From Phytophthora quininea (Eukaryota; Oomycota; Peronosporomycetes; Peronosporales; Peronosporaceae), in contig JAAVTG010000697.1 in assembly GCA_011947345.1 (NCBI GenBank), forward strand, positions 186,001 to 250,000: a stretch of DNA of 64,000 bases. The letters run 5' to 3'. The position numbers and the translations under genes are program-made. Below are positions 21,201 to 33,200 of this stretch, in pieces. The notes below the pieces were generated by a model, which worked only from the letters and a program-made list of their open reading frames with translations, did not search any database and was not told where the DNA came from. Position 1 is the first letter of the stretch, and every line of letters begins with the position of its first letter.

Positions 21201-24200
21201 GGGCCTCGCTGTCTCTGACGAGTGGAGAAGGGTCCGCTGGCAGTGGCGTGGTGCGGCTGTCGAGTGCGGCTGGAGTGGCGTCGGGCAATGTGTCGATTTC
21301 GTCTGGCTCGTCGTCCGGTAGCAGTGCTTCGGCAGGAAACATCGATCTGACCGTGGGTGTGTCCCAGGCTGGAGGCGGCCTCGTTGACATACGTGCTGGG
21401 TCTAGTGTTCAGTCCGCCGCGGGCGACGTGAAGGTGACGGGTGGTTCGTCTCTGGTGTCGACCTCTTCGGTGGACCCGGTAGCAGGTGCCGTTCGAGTGG
21501 AGGGCGGCGCTTCTGGTGGCCCGAACGCGGGTGGCGTGGTGTCTGTCCTTGGTGGCGCTGGCGTCTCGCGGGGCGGCTCGGTGTCCGTGTTGAGTGGCAG
21601 CGGCAGTGACACGGCTGCGATCAGTGGCGACGTGACGGTGGGTTCGTTTGCCGCGGACGCGAGTGGGTCCGTCGCAGTAGTCAGTGGTGCGTCGGTCAAC
21701 GGCGCGTCTGGCAGTGTGACGGTGGGAAGCGGTGGCTCTGCAAGCAGCACGTCTGGGTCCGTGGCTGTGGTCGGCGGCTCCAGCGCTGCAGACAGCGGCG
21801 GCTCTGTGTCGGTGCACGGTGGCCACAGTGGCGGTGGTTCTGTGGGCGGCTCTGTGACGTTACAGAGTGGGTCGAGTGCCGCGGACGCTGCCAGCGGTCT
21901 CGTCGATATTGGGAGCGGGGCTGCGGCGGGGTCGGGCGCTAGTGGCAACATCAGTGTTCGCACGGGCAGTGCGGTGTCCGGCGCGTCAGGGACGCTGTCG
22001 GTGGTGTCTGGTGACAGCTCCAGCGCTTCAAGCGGCGACGTAATCGTGGCGAGTGGCCTTTCGACGTCGTCGGATGCTGGTAATGTGGGCATCCACGGCG
22101 GCTCGACCGGCAGCGCGACTGCACGCGGAGGCTCCGTGTCTGTGTCATCCGGCCGGATGGCGTGGTGAGCCTAGTGAGTGGTGTTCGTCGCAGTGCTGGC
22201 GGCGGGGTAGTGGACATAGCTGCCGGTGACAGCACTAGTGACAGTGTGGGTGGTGGCAGCGTGAACGTGCGCGGCGGGTCTTTGAGTGGATCATCGGGCG
22301 TCGCTGGCGGCGTCTCTGTCTGGCGGCGTGGGTTCGTCTGGCACGACCATCGGGGAGGTGTTTCTCTCGACGGCGGCATGAGTGGCGCTGGTGTGGGCGG
22401 CCGTGTGGCTATCTCTTCTGGCGCCGGTTTGCTCGGAAGTGGTTCCGTGCGTGTTGCAACCGGCGTGAGTTTGACGGGGATGGCCCGAGCGGCTCCGTGT
22501 CGGTCAGCAGCGGCGGGTCCGCGGACGCGGCTTCGGGCGACGTGAGTGTGTCGTCGGGACCTTCTTCGTCGAGCTTCAGTGGTAATGTGTCCGTGGCGTC
22601 TGGCTCTGCGGGCGGAACGGCCGGCAACGTGTCGGTGTCGGGAGGCTCTAGCAGCTCGTCGACGGGAGGTGTCGTGTCCGTGGTGAGCGGCGGCGGCGGC
22701 GTCTCGAGCGGCGCTGTGTCTGTTGGTAGCGCTGCGTCGAGTGGTGCGTCGGTTTCTGGCGCGGTGTCGTTGGTGTCTGGGGAAGCCGTGGCTGGCGCGT
22801 CCGGCGCTGTGAGTGTGGCGAGCGGGTCTAGCGCCAGCTCGAATGGCGGCGCGCTGAATGTGGTCGGCGGGTCTAGTGGTGGTGCTGGGGATGGAGGCAC
22901 CATCACAGTGGCCGGTGGCAACACGTTGACGGGGGATGCTGGCTCCGTTAAGGTGAGCGGCGGCTTGTCTTCGTCAAGCGGCTTGGGAGGCTCTGTCAGT
23001 GTGTCCGGCGGGTCGTCGACGGACGGCTCTGGAGGTGACGTGACAATCGCCAGTGGTGCTTCCGGAAGTGGTGTTGCCGGGAGCAGTGTGGCCGTCCGTA
23101 GCGGCTCCGGCGGTGGCCTGCGCATCATCCAAGGCGACAGCGTCGCGGCTGGCAGCGATGTGGAGCTGCGCGGCGGCGCCGTGAGGAGCTCGTCTCCTGC
23201 ACAGAAAGTGAAGATCGCGGGGTCTCCGAACGCGCTAGGCGACGGAGGCGATGTGTCGGTTGAGGCCGGGTCGTCTGATGCGAGTGCCGGCGGGTCTGTG
23301 TCTGTGACCAGCGGCGCCGGCGCCACGACTAGTGGCAACGTGATCGTGTCGACCGGCGTGGTGTCGGGTGGATCGAGTGGCGATGTCGCTGTGAGCACGA
23401 GTGCTAGTAGTGTCTCGAGTGGGTCTGTCGGAATCGCGAGCGGGTCCGGCGAGACTCGTGCTGGGTCCATCGACGTGTCCGGGGTTCGTCTGGAAGCGGA
23501 GAAGGCTCTGGCATTTCTGTGGTTGGCGGCGCGTCCAACGCGTCGACCGGTGGCAATGTGACGATCGTCAGCGGCGAGGGCGTATCGACCGAGAGCGGCA
23601 CGGTGGTGGTGCGTTCTCACGCCGGCACAGGCAGCGCCGTCAGTGGGTCCGTGTCGCTGTCGAGCGGTCCGACGGATGACGGTTCGTCTGGCTTGGTCTC
23701 GATCACGTCTGGCTCATCGATGAGAGGACCCAGTGGGCCGTTGCGCGTCGGCGGTGGCGACGCTGGCGACTCTGGCGGGTCTGTGAGCGTGTCTGGAGGC
23801 AGCAGCTCCGGCGCGTCTGGGTCCGGCGGTGCGATCGATCTGAGTGGTGGTGCCGGTGCAACGGGCGGTACCGTGACGGTGGCCGCTGGTTTGAGCTCGG
23901 CTGGCAACGGGGCCTCGCTGTCTCTGACGAGTGGAGAAGGGTCCGCTGGCAGTGGCGTGGTGCGGCTGTCGAGTGCGGCTGGAGTGGCGTCGGGCAATGT
24001 GTCGATTTCGTCTGGCTCGTCGTCCGGTAGCAGTGCTTCGGCAGGAAACATCGATCTGACCGTGGGTGTGTCCCAGGCTGGAGGCGGCCTCGTTGACATA
24101 CGTGCTGGGTCTAGTGTTCAGTCCGCCGCGGGCGACGTGAAGGTGACGGGTGGTTCGTCTCTGGTGTCGACCTCTTCGGTGGACCCGGTAGCAGGTGCCG

Positions 24201-27200
24201 TTCGAGTGGAGGGCGGCGCTTCTGGTGGCCCGAACGCGGGTGGCGTGGTGTCTGTCCTTGGTGGCGCTGGCGTCTCGCGGGGCGGCTCGGTGTCCGTGTT
24301 GAGTGGCAGCGGCAGTGACACGGCTGCGATCAGTGGCGACGTGACGGTGGGTTCGTTTGCCGCGGACGCGAGTGGGTCCGTCGCAGTAGTCAGTGGTGCG
24401 TCGGTCAACGGCGCGTCTGGCAGTGTGACGGTGGGAAGCGGTGGCTCTGCAAGCAGCACGTCTGGGTCCGTGGCTGTGGTCGGCGGCTCCAGCGCTGCAG
24501 ACAGCGGCGGCTCTGTGTCGGTGCACGGTGGCCACAGTGGCGGTGGTTCCGTGGGCGGCTCTGTGACGTTACAGAGTGGCTCGAGTGCCGCGGACGCTGC
24601 CAGCGGTCTCGTCGATATTGGGAGCGGGGCTGCGGCGGGGTCGGGCGCTAGTGGCAACATCAGTGTTCGCACGGGCAGTGCGGTGTCCGGCGCGTCAGGG
24701 ACGCTGTCGGTGGTGTCTGGTGACAGCTCCAGCGCTTCAAGCGGCGACGTAATCGTGGCGAGTGGCCTTTCGACGTCGTCGGATGCTGGTAATGTGGGCA
24801 TCCACGGCGGCTCGACCGGCAGCGCGACTGCACGCGGAGGCTCCGTGTCTGTGTCATCCGGCCCGGATGGCGTGGTGAGCCTAGTGAGTGGTGTTCGTCG
24901 CAGTGCTGGCGGCGGGGTAGTGGACATAGCTGCCGGTGACAGCACTAGTGACAGTGTGGGTGGTGGCAGCGTGAACGTGCGCGGCGGGTCTTTGAGTGGA
25001 TCATCGGGCGTCGCTGGCGGCGTCTCTCTGTCTGGCGGCGTGGGTTCGTCTGGCACGACCATCGGGGAGGTGTTTCTCTCGACGGCGGCATGAGTGGCGC
25101 TGGTGTGGGCGGCCGTGTGGCTATCTCTTCTGGCGCCGGTTTGCTCGGAAGTGGTTCCGTGCGTGTTGCAACCGGCGTGAGTTTGACGGGGATGGCCCGA
25201 GCGGCTCCGTGTCGGTCAGCAGCGGCGGGTCCGCGGACGCGGCTTCGGGCGACGTGAGTGTGTCGTCGGGACCTTCTTCGTCGAGCTTCAGTGGTAATGT
25301 GTCCGTGGCGTCTGGCTCTGCGGGCGGAACGGCCGGCAACGTGTCGGTGTCGGGAGGCTCTAGCAGCTCGTCGACGGGAGGTGTCGTGTCCGTGGTGAGC
25401 GGCGGCGGCGGCGTCTCGAGCGGCGCTGTGTCTGTTGGTAGCGCTGCGTCGAGTGGTGCGTCGGTTTCTGGCGCGGTGTCGTTGGTGTCTGGGGAAGCCG
25501 TGGCTGGCGCGTCCGGCGCTGTGAGTGTGGCGAGCGGGTCTAGCGCCAGCTCGAATGGCGGCGCGCTGAATGTGGTCGGCGGGTCTAGTGGTGGTGCTGG
25601 GGATGGAGGCACCATCACAGTGGCCGGTGGCAACACGTTGACGGGGGATGCTGGCTCCGTTAAGGTGAGCGGCGGCTTGTCTTCGTCAAGCGGCTTGGGA
25701 GGCTCTGTCAGTGTGTCCGGCGGGTCGTCGACGGACGGCTCTGGAGGTGACGTGACAATCGCCAGTGGTGCTTCCGGAAGTGGTGTGGCCGGGAGCAGTG
25801 TGGCCGTCCGTAGCGGCTCCGGCGGTGGCCTGCGCATCATCCAAGGCGACAGCGTCGCGGCTGGCAGCGATGTGGAGCTGCGCGGCGGCGCCGTGAGGAG
25901 CTCGTCTCCTGCACAGAAAGTGAAGATCGCGGGGTCTCCGAACGCGCTAGGCGACGGAGGCGATGTGTCGGTTGAGGCCGGGTCGTCTGATGCGAGTGCC
26001 GGCGGGTCTGTGTCTGTGACCAGCGGCGCCGGCGCCACGACTAGTGGCAACGTGATCGTGTCGACCGGCGTGGTGTCGGGTGGATCGAGTGGCGATGTCG
26101 CTGTGAGCACGAGTGCTAGTAGTGTCTCGAGTGGGTCTGTCGGAATCGCGAGCGGGTCCGGCGAGACTCGTGCTGGGTCCATCGACGTGTCCGGGGTTCG
26201 TCTGGAAGCGGAGAAGGCTCTGGCATTTCTGTGGTTGGCGGCGCGTCCAACGCGTCGACCGGTGGCAATGTGACGATCGTCAGCGGCGAGGGCGTATCGA
26301 CCGAGAGCGGCACGGTGGTGGTGCGTTCTCACGCCGGCACAGGCAGCGCCGTCAGTGGGTCCGTGTCGCTGTCGAGCGGTCCGACGGATGACGGTTCGTC
26401 TGGCTTGGTCTCGATCACGTCTGGCTCATCGATGAGAGGACCCAGTGGGCCGTTGCGCGTCGGCGGTGGCGACGCTGGCGAAGCTGGCGGGTCTGTGAGC
26501 GTGTCTGGAGGCAGCAGCTCCGGCGCGTCTGGGTCCGGCGGTGCGATCGATCTGAGTGGTGGTGCCGGTGCAACGGGCGGTACCGTGACGATGGCTGCTG
26601 GTTTGAGCTCGGCTGGCAACGGGGCCTCGCTGTCTCTGACGAGTGGAGAAGGGTCCGCTGGCAGTGGCGTGGTGCGGCTGTCGAGTGCGGCTGGAGTGGC
26701 GTCGGGCAATGTGTCGATTTCGTCCGGCTCGTCGTCCGGTAGCAGTGCTTCGGCAGGAAACATCGATCTGACCGTGGGTGTGTCCCAGGCTGGAGGCGGC
26801 CTCGTTGACATACGTGCTGGGTCTAGTGTTCAGTCCGCCGCGGGCGACGTGAAGGTGACGGGTGGTTCGTCTCTGGTGTCGACCTCTTCGGTGGACCCGG
26901 TAGCAGGTGCCGTTCGAGTGGAGGGCGGCGCTTCTGGTGGCCCGAACGCGGGTGGCGTGGTGTCTGTCCTTGGTGGCGCTGGCGTCTCGCGGGGCGGCTC
27001 GGTGTCCGTGTTGAGTGGCAGCGGCAGTGACACGGCTGCGATCAGTGGCGACGTGACGGTGGGTTCGTTTGCCGCGGACGCGAGTGGGTCCGTCGCAGTA
27101 GTCAGTGGTGCGTCGGTCAACGGCGCGTCTGGCAGTGTGACGGTGGGAAGCGGTGGCTCTGCAAGCAGCACGTCTGGGTCCGTGGCTGTGGTCGGCGGCT

Positions 27201-30200
27201 CCAGCGCTGCAGACAGCGGCGGCTCTGTGTCGGTGCACGGTGGCCACAGTGGCGGTGGTTCCGTGGGCGGCTCTGTGACGTTACAGAGTGGCTCGAGTGC
27301 CGCGGACGCTGCCAGCGGTCTCGTCGATATTGGGAGCGGGCTGCGGCGGGGTCGGGCGCTAGTGGCAACATCAGTGTTCGCACGGGCAGTGCGGTGTCCG
27401 GCGCGTCAGGGACGCTGTCGGTGGTGTCTGGTGACAGCTCCAGCGCTTCAAGCGGCGACGTAATCGTGGCGAGTGGCCTTTCGACGTCGTCGGATGCTGG
27501 TAATGTGGGCATCCACGGCGGCTCGACCGGCAGCGCGACTGCACGCGGAGGCTCCGTGTCTGTGTCATCCGGCCCGGATGGCGTGGTGAGCCTAGTGAGT
27601 GGTGTTCGTCGCAGTGCTGGCGGCGGGGTAGTGGACATAGCTGCCGGTGACAGCACTAGTGACAGTGTGGGTGGTGGCAGCGTGAACGTGCGCGGCGGGT
27701 CTTTGAGTGGATCATCGGGCGTCGCTGGCGGCGTCTCTCTGTCTGGCGGCGTGGGTTCGTCTGGCACGACCATCGGGGAGGTGTTTCTCTCGACGGCGGC
27801 ATGAGTGGCGCTGGTGTGGGCGGCCGTGTGGCTATCTCTTCTGGCGCCGGTTTGCTCGGAAGTGGTTCCGTGCGTGTTGCAACCGGCGTGAGTTTGACGG
27901 GGATGGCCCGAGCGGCTCCGTGTCGGTCAGCAGCGGCGGGTCCGCGGACGCGGCTTCGGGCGACGTGAGTGTGTCGTCGGGACCTTCTTCGTCGAGCTTC
28001 AGTGGTAATGTGTCCGTGGCGTCTGGCTCTGCGGGCGGAACGGCCGGCAACGTGTCGGTGTCGGGAGGCTCTAGCAGCTCGTCGACGGGAGGTGTCGTGT
28101 CCGTGGTGAGCGGCGGCGGCAGCGTCTCGAGCGGCGCTGTGTCTGTTGGTAGCGCTGCGTCGAGTGGTGCGTCGGTTTCTGGCGCGGTGTCGTTGGTGTC
28201 TGGGGAAGCCGTGGCTGGCGCGTCCGGCGCTGTGAGTGTGGCGAGCGGGTCTAGCGCCAGCTCGAATGGCGGCGCGCTGAATGTGGTCGGCGGGTCTAGT
28301 GGTGGTGCTGGGGATGGAGGCACCATCACAGTGGCCGGTGGCAACACGTTGACGGGGGATGCTGGCTCCGTTAAGGTGAGCGGCGGCTTGTCTTCGTCAA
28401 GCGGCTTGGGAGGCTCTGTCAGTGTGTCCGGCGGGTCGTCGACGGACGGCTCTGGAGGTGACGTGACAATCGCCAGTGGTGCTTCCGGAAGTGGTGTTGC
28501 CGGGAGCAGTGTGGCCGTCCGTAGCGGCTCCGGCGGTGGCCTGCGCATCATCCAAGGCGACAGCGTCGCGGCTGGCAGCGATGTGGAGCTGCGCGGCGGC
28601 GCCGTGAGGAGCTCGTCTCCTGCACAGAAAGTGAAGATCGCGGGTCTCCGAACGCGCTAGGCGACGGAGGCGATGTGTCGGTTGAGGCCGGGTCGTCTGA
28701 TGCGAGTGCCGGCGGGTCTGTGTCTGTGACCAGCGGCGCCGGCGCCACGACTAGTGGCAACGTGATCGTGTCGACCGGCGTGGTGTCGGGTGGATCGAGT
28801 GGCGATGTCGCTGTGAGCACGAGTGCTAGTAGTGTCTCGAGTGGGTCTGTCGGAATCGCGAGCGGGTCCGGCGAGACTCGTGCTGGGTCCATCGACGTGT
28901 CCGGGGTTCGTCTGGAAGCGGAGAAGGCTCTGGCATTTCTGTGGTTGGCGGCGCGTCCAACGCGTCGACCGGTGGCAATGTGACGATCGTCAGCGGCGAG
29001 GGCGTATCGACCGAGAGCGGCACGGTGGTGGTGCGTTCTCACGCCGGCACAGGCAGCGCCGTCAGTGGGTCCGTGTCGCTGTCGAGCGGTCCGACGGATG
29101 ACGGTTCGTCTGGCTTGGTCTCGATCACGTCTGGCTCATCGATGAGAGGACCCAGTGGGCCGTTGCGCGTCGGCGGTGGCGACGCTGGCGACTCTGGCGG
29201 GTCTGTGAGCGTGTCTGGAGGCAGCAGCTCCGGCGCGTCTGGGTCCGGCGGTGCGATCGATCTGAGTGGTGGTGCCGGTGCAACGGGCGGTACCGTGACG
29301 GTGGCTGCTGGTTTGAGCTCGGCTGGCAACGGGGCCTCGCTGTCTCTGACGAGTGGAGAAGGGTCCGCTGGCAGTGGCGTGGTGCGGCTGTCGAGTGCGG
29401 CTGGAGTGGCGTCGGGCAATGTGTCGATTTCGTCTGGCTCGTCGTCCGGTAGCAGTGCTTCGGCAGGAAACATCGATCTGACCGTGGGTGTGTCCCAGGC
29501 TGGAGGCGGCCTCGTTGACATACGTGCTGGGTCTAGTGTTCAGTCCGCCGCGGGCGACGTGAAGGTGACGGGTGGTTCGTCTCTGGTGTCGACCTCTTCG
29601 GTGGACCCGGTAGCAGGTGCCGTTCGAGTGGAGGGCGGCGCTTCTGGTGGCCCGAACGCGGGTGGCGTGGTGTCTGTCCTTGGTGGCGCTGGCGTCTCGC
29701 GGGGCGGCTCGGTGTCCGTGTTGAGTGGCAGCGGCAGTGACACGGCTGCGATCAGTGGCGACGTGACGGTGGGTTCGTTTGCCGCGGACGCGAGTGGGTC
29801 CGTCGCAGTAGTCAGTGGTGCGTCGGTCAACGGCGCGTCTGGCAGTGTGACGGTGGGAAGCGGTGGCTCTGCAAGCAGCACGTCTGGGTCCGTGGCTGTG
29901 GTCGGCGGCTCCAGCGCTGCAGACAGCGGCGGCTCTGTGTCGGTGCACGGTGGCCACAGTGGCGGTGGTTCCGTGGGCGGCTCTGTGACGTTACAGAGTG
30001 GCTCGAGTGCCGCGGACGCTGCCAGCGGTCTCGTCGATATTGGGAGCGGGGCTGCGGCGGGGTCGGGCGCTAGTGGCAACATCAGTGTTCGCACGGGCAG
30101 TGCGGTGTCCGGCGCGTCAGGACGCTGTCGGTGGTGTCTGGTGACAGCTCCAGCGCTTCAAGCGGCGACGTAATCGTGGCGAGTGGCCTTTCGACGTCGT

Positions 30201-33200
30201 CGGATGCTGGTAATGTGGGCATCCACGGCGGCTCGACCGGCAGCGCGACTGCACGCGGAGGCTCCGTGTCTGTGTCATCCGGCCCGGATGGCGTGGTGAG
30301 CCTAGTGAGTGGTGTTCGTCGCAGTGCTGGCGGCGGGGTAGTGGACATAGCTGCCGGTGACAGCACTAGTGACAGTGTGGGTGGTGGCAGCGTGAACGTG
30401 CGCGGCGGGTCTTTGAGTGGATCATCGGGCGTCGCTGGCGGCGTCTCTCTGTCTGGCGGCGTGGGTTCGTCTGGCACGACCATCGGGAGAAGTTTCTCTC
30501 GACGGCGGCATGAGTGGCGCTGGTGTGGGCGGCCGTGTGGCTATCTCTTCTGGCGCCGGTTTGCTCGGAAGTGGTTCCGTGCGTGTTGCAACCGGCGTGA
30601 GTTTGACGGGGATGGCCCGAGGCGGCTCCGTGTCGGTCAGCAGCGGCGGGTCCGCGGACGCGGCTCGGGCGACGTGAGTGTGTCGTCGGGACCTTCTTCG
30701 TCGAGCTCAGTGGTAATGTCGTCCGTGGCGTCTGGCTCTGCGGGCGGAACGGCCGGCAACGTGTCGGTGTCGAGAGGCTCTAGCAGCTCGTCGACGGAGG
30801 TGTCGTGTCCGTGGTGAGCGGCGGCGGCGGCGTCGAGCGGCGCTGTGTCTGTTAGTAGCGCTGCGTCGAGTGGTGCGTCGTTTCTGGCGCGGTGTCGTTG
30901 GTGTCTGGGAAGCCGTGGCTGGCGCGTCCGGCGCTGTGAGTGTGGCGAGCGGGTCTAGCGCCAGCTCGAATGGCGGCGCGCTGAATGTGGTCGGCGGGTC
31001 TAGTGGTGGTGCTGGGGATGGAGGCACCATCACAGTGGCCGGTGGCAACACGTTGACGGGGGATGCTGGCTCCGTTAAGGTGAGCGGCGGCTTGTCTTCG
31101 TCAAGCGGCTTGGGAGGCTCTGTCAGTGTGTCCGGCGGGTCGTCGACGGACGGCTCTGGAGGTGACGTGACAATCGCCAGTGGTGCTTCCGGAAGTGGTG
31201 TTGCCGGGAGCAGTGTGGCCGTCCGTAGCGGCTCCGGCGGTGGCCTGCGCGTCATCCAAGGCGACAGCGTCGCGGCTGGCAGCGATGTGGAGCTGCGCGG
31301 CGGCGCCGTGAGGAGCTCGTCTCCTGCACAGAAAGTGAAGATCGCGGGGTCTCCGAACGCGCTAGGCGACGGAGGCGATGTGTCGGTTGAGGCCGGGTCG
31401 TCTGATGCGAGTGCCGGCGGGTCTGTGTCTGTGACCAGCGGCGCCGGCGCCACGACTAGTGGCAACGTGATCGTGTCGACCGGCGTGGTGTCGGGTGGAT
31501 CGAGTGGCGATGTCGCTGTGAGCACGAGTGCTAGTAGTGTCTCGAGTGGGTCTGTCGGAATCGCGAGCGGGTCCGGCGAGACTCGTGCTGGGTCCATCGA
31601 CGTGTCCGGGGGTTCGTCTGGAAGCGGAGAAGGCTCTGGCATTTCTGTGGTTGGCGGCGCGTCCAACGCGTCGACCGGTGGCAATGTGACGATCGTCAGC
31701 GGCGAGGGCGTATCGACCGAGAGCGGCACGGTGGTGGTGCGTTCTCACGCCGGCACAGGCAGCGCCGTCAGTGGGTCCGTGTCGCTGTCGAGCGGTCCGA
31801 CGGATGACGGTTCGTCTGGCTTGGTCTCGATCACGTCTGGCTCATCGATGAGAGGACCCAGTGGGCCGTTGCGCGTCGGCGGTGGCGACGCTGGCGACTC
31901 TGGCGGGTCTGTGAGCGTGTCTGGAGGCAGCAGCTCCGGCGCGTCTGGGTCCGGCGGTGCGATCGATCTGAGTGGTGGTGCCGGTGCAACGGGCGGTACC
32001 GTGACGATGGCCGCTGGTTTGAGCTCGGCTGGCAACGGGGCCTCGCTGTCTCTGACGAGTGGAGAAGGGTCCGCTGGCAGTGGCGTGGTGCGGCTGTCGA
32101 GTGCGGCTGGAGTGGCGTCGGGCAATGTGTCGATTTCGTCTGGCTCGTCGTCCGGTAGCAGTGCTTCGGCAGGAAACATCGATCTGACCGTGGGTGTGTC
32201 CCAGGCTGGAGGCGGCCTCGTTGACATACGTGCTGGGTCTAGTGTTCAGTCCGCCGCGGGCGACGTGAAGGTGACGGGTGGTTCGTCTCTGGTGTCGACC
32301 TCTTCGGTGGACCCGGTAGCAGGTGCCGTTCGAGTGGAGGGCGGCGCTTCTGGTGGCCCGAACGCGGGTGGCGTGGTGTCTGTCCTTGGTGGCGCTGGCG
32401 TCTCGCGGGGCGGCTCGGTGTCCGTGTTGAGTGGCAGCGGCAGTGACACGGCTGCGATCAGTGGCGACGTGACGGTGGGTTCGTTTGCCGCGGACGCGAG
32501 TGGGTCCGTCGCAGTAGTCAGTGGTGCGTCGGTCAACGGCGCGTCTGGCAGTGTGACGGTGGGAAGCGGTGGCTCTGCAAGCAGCACGTCTGGGTCCGTG
32601 GCTGTGGTCGGCGGCTCCAGCGCTGCAGACAGCGGCGGCTCTGTGTCGGTGCACGGTGGCCACAGTGGCGGTGGTTCTGTGGGCGGCTCTGTGACGTTAC
32701 AGAGTGGCTCGAGTGCCGCGGACGCTGCCAGCGGTCTCGTCGATATTGGGAGCGGGGCTGCGGCGGGGTCGGGCGCTAGTGGCAACATCAGTGTTCGCAC
32801 GGGCAGTGCGGTGTCCGGCGCGTCAGGGACGCTGTCGGTGGTGTCTGGTGACAGCTCCAGCGCTTCAAGCGGCGACGTAATCGTGGCGAGTGGCCTTTCG
32901 ACGTCGTCGGATGCTGGTAATGTGGGCATCCACGGCGGCTCGACCGGCAGCGCGACTGCACGCGGAGGCTCCGTGTCTGTGTCATCCGGGCCGGATGGCG
33001 TGGTGAGCCTAGTGAGTGGTGTTCGTCGCAGTGCTGGCGGCGGGGTAGTGGACATAGCTGCCGGTGACAGCACTAGTGACAGTGTGGGTGGTGGCAGCGT
33101 GAACGTGCGCGGCGGGTCTTTGAGTGGATCATCGGGCGTCGCTGGCGGCGTCTCTCTGTCTGGCGGCGTGGGTTCGTCTGGCACGACCATCGGGGGAGGT

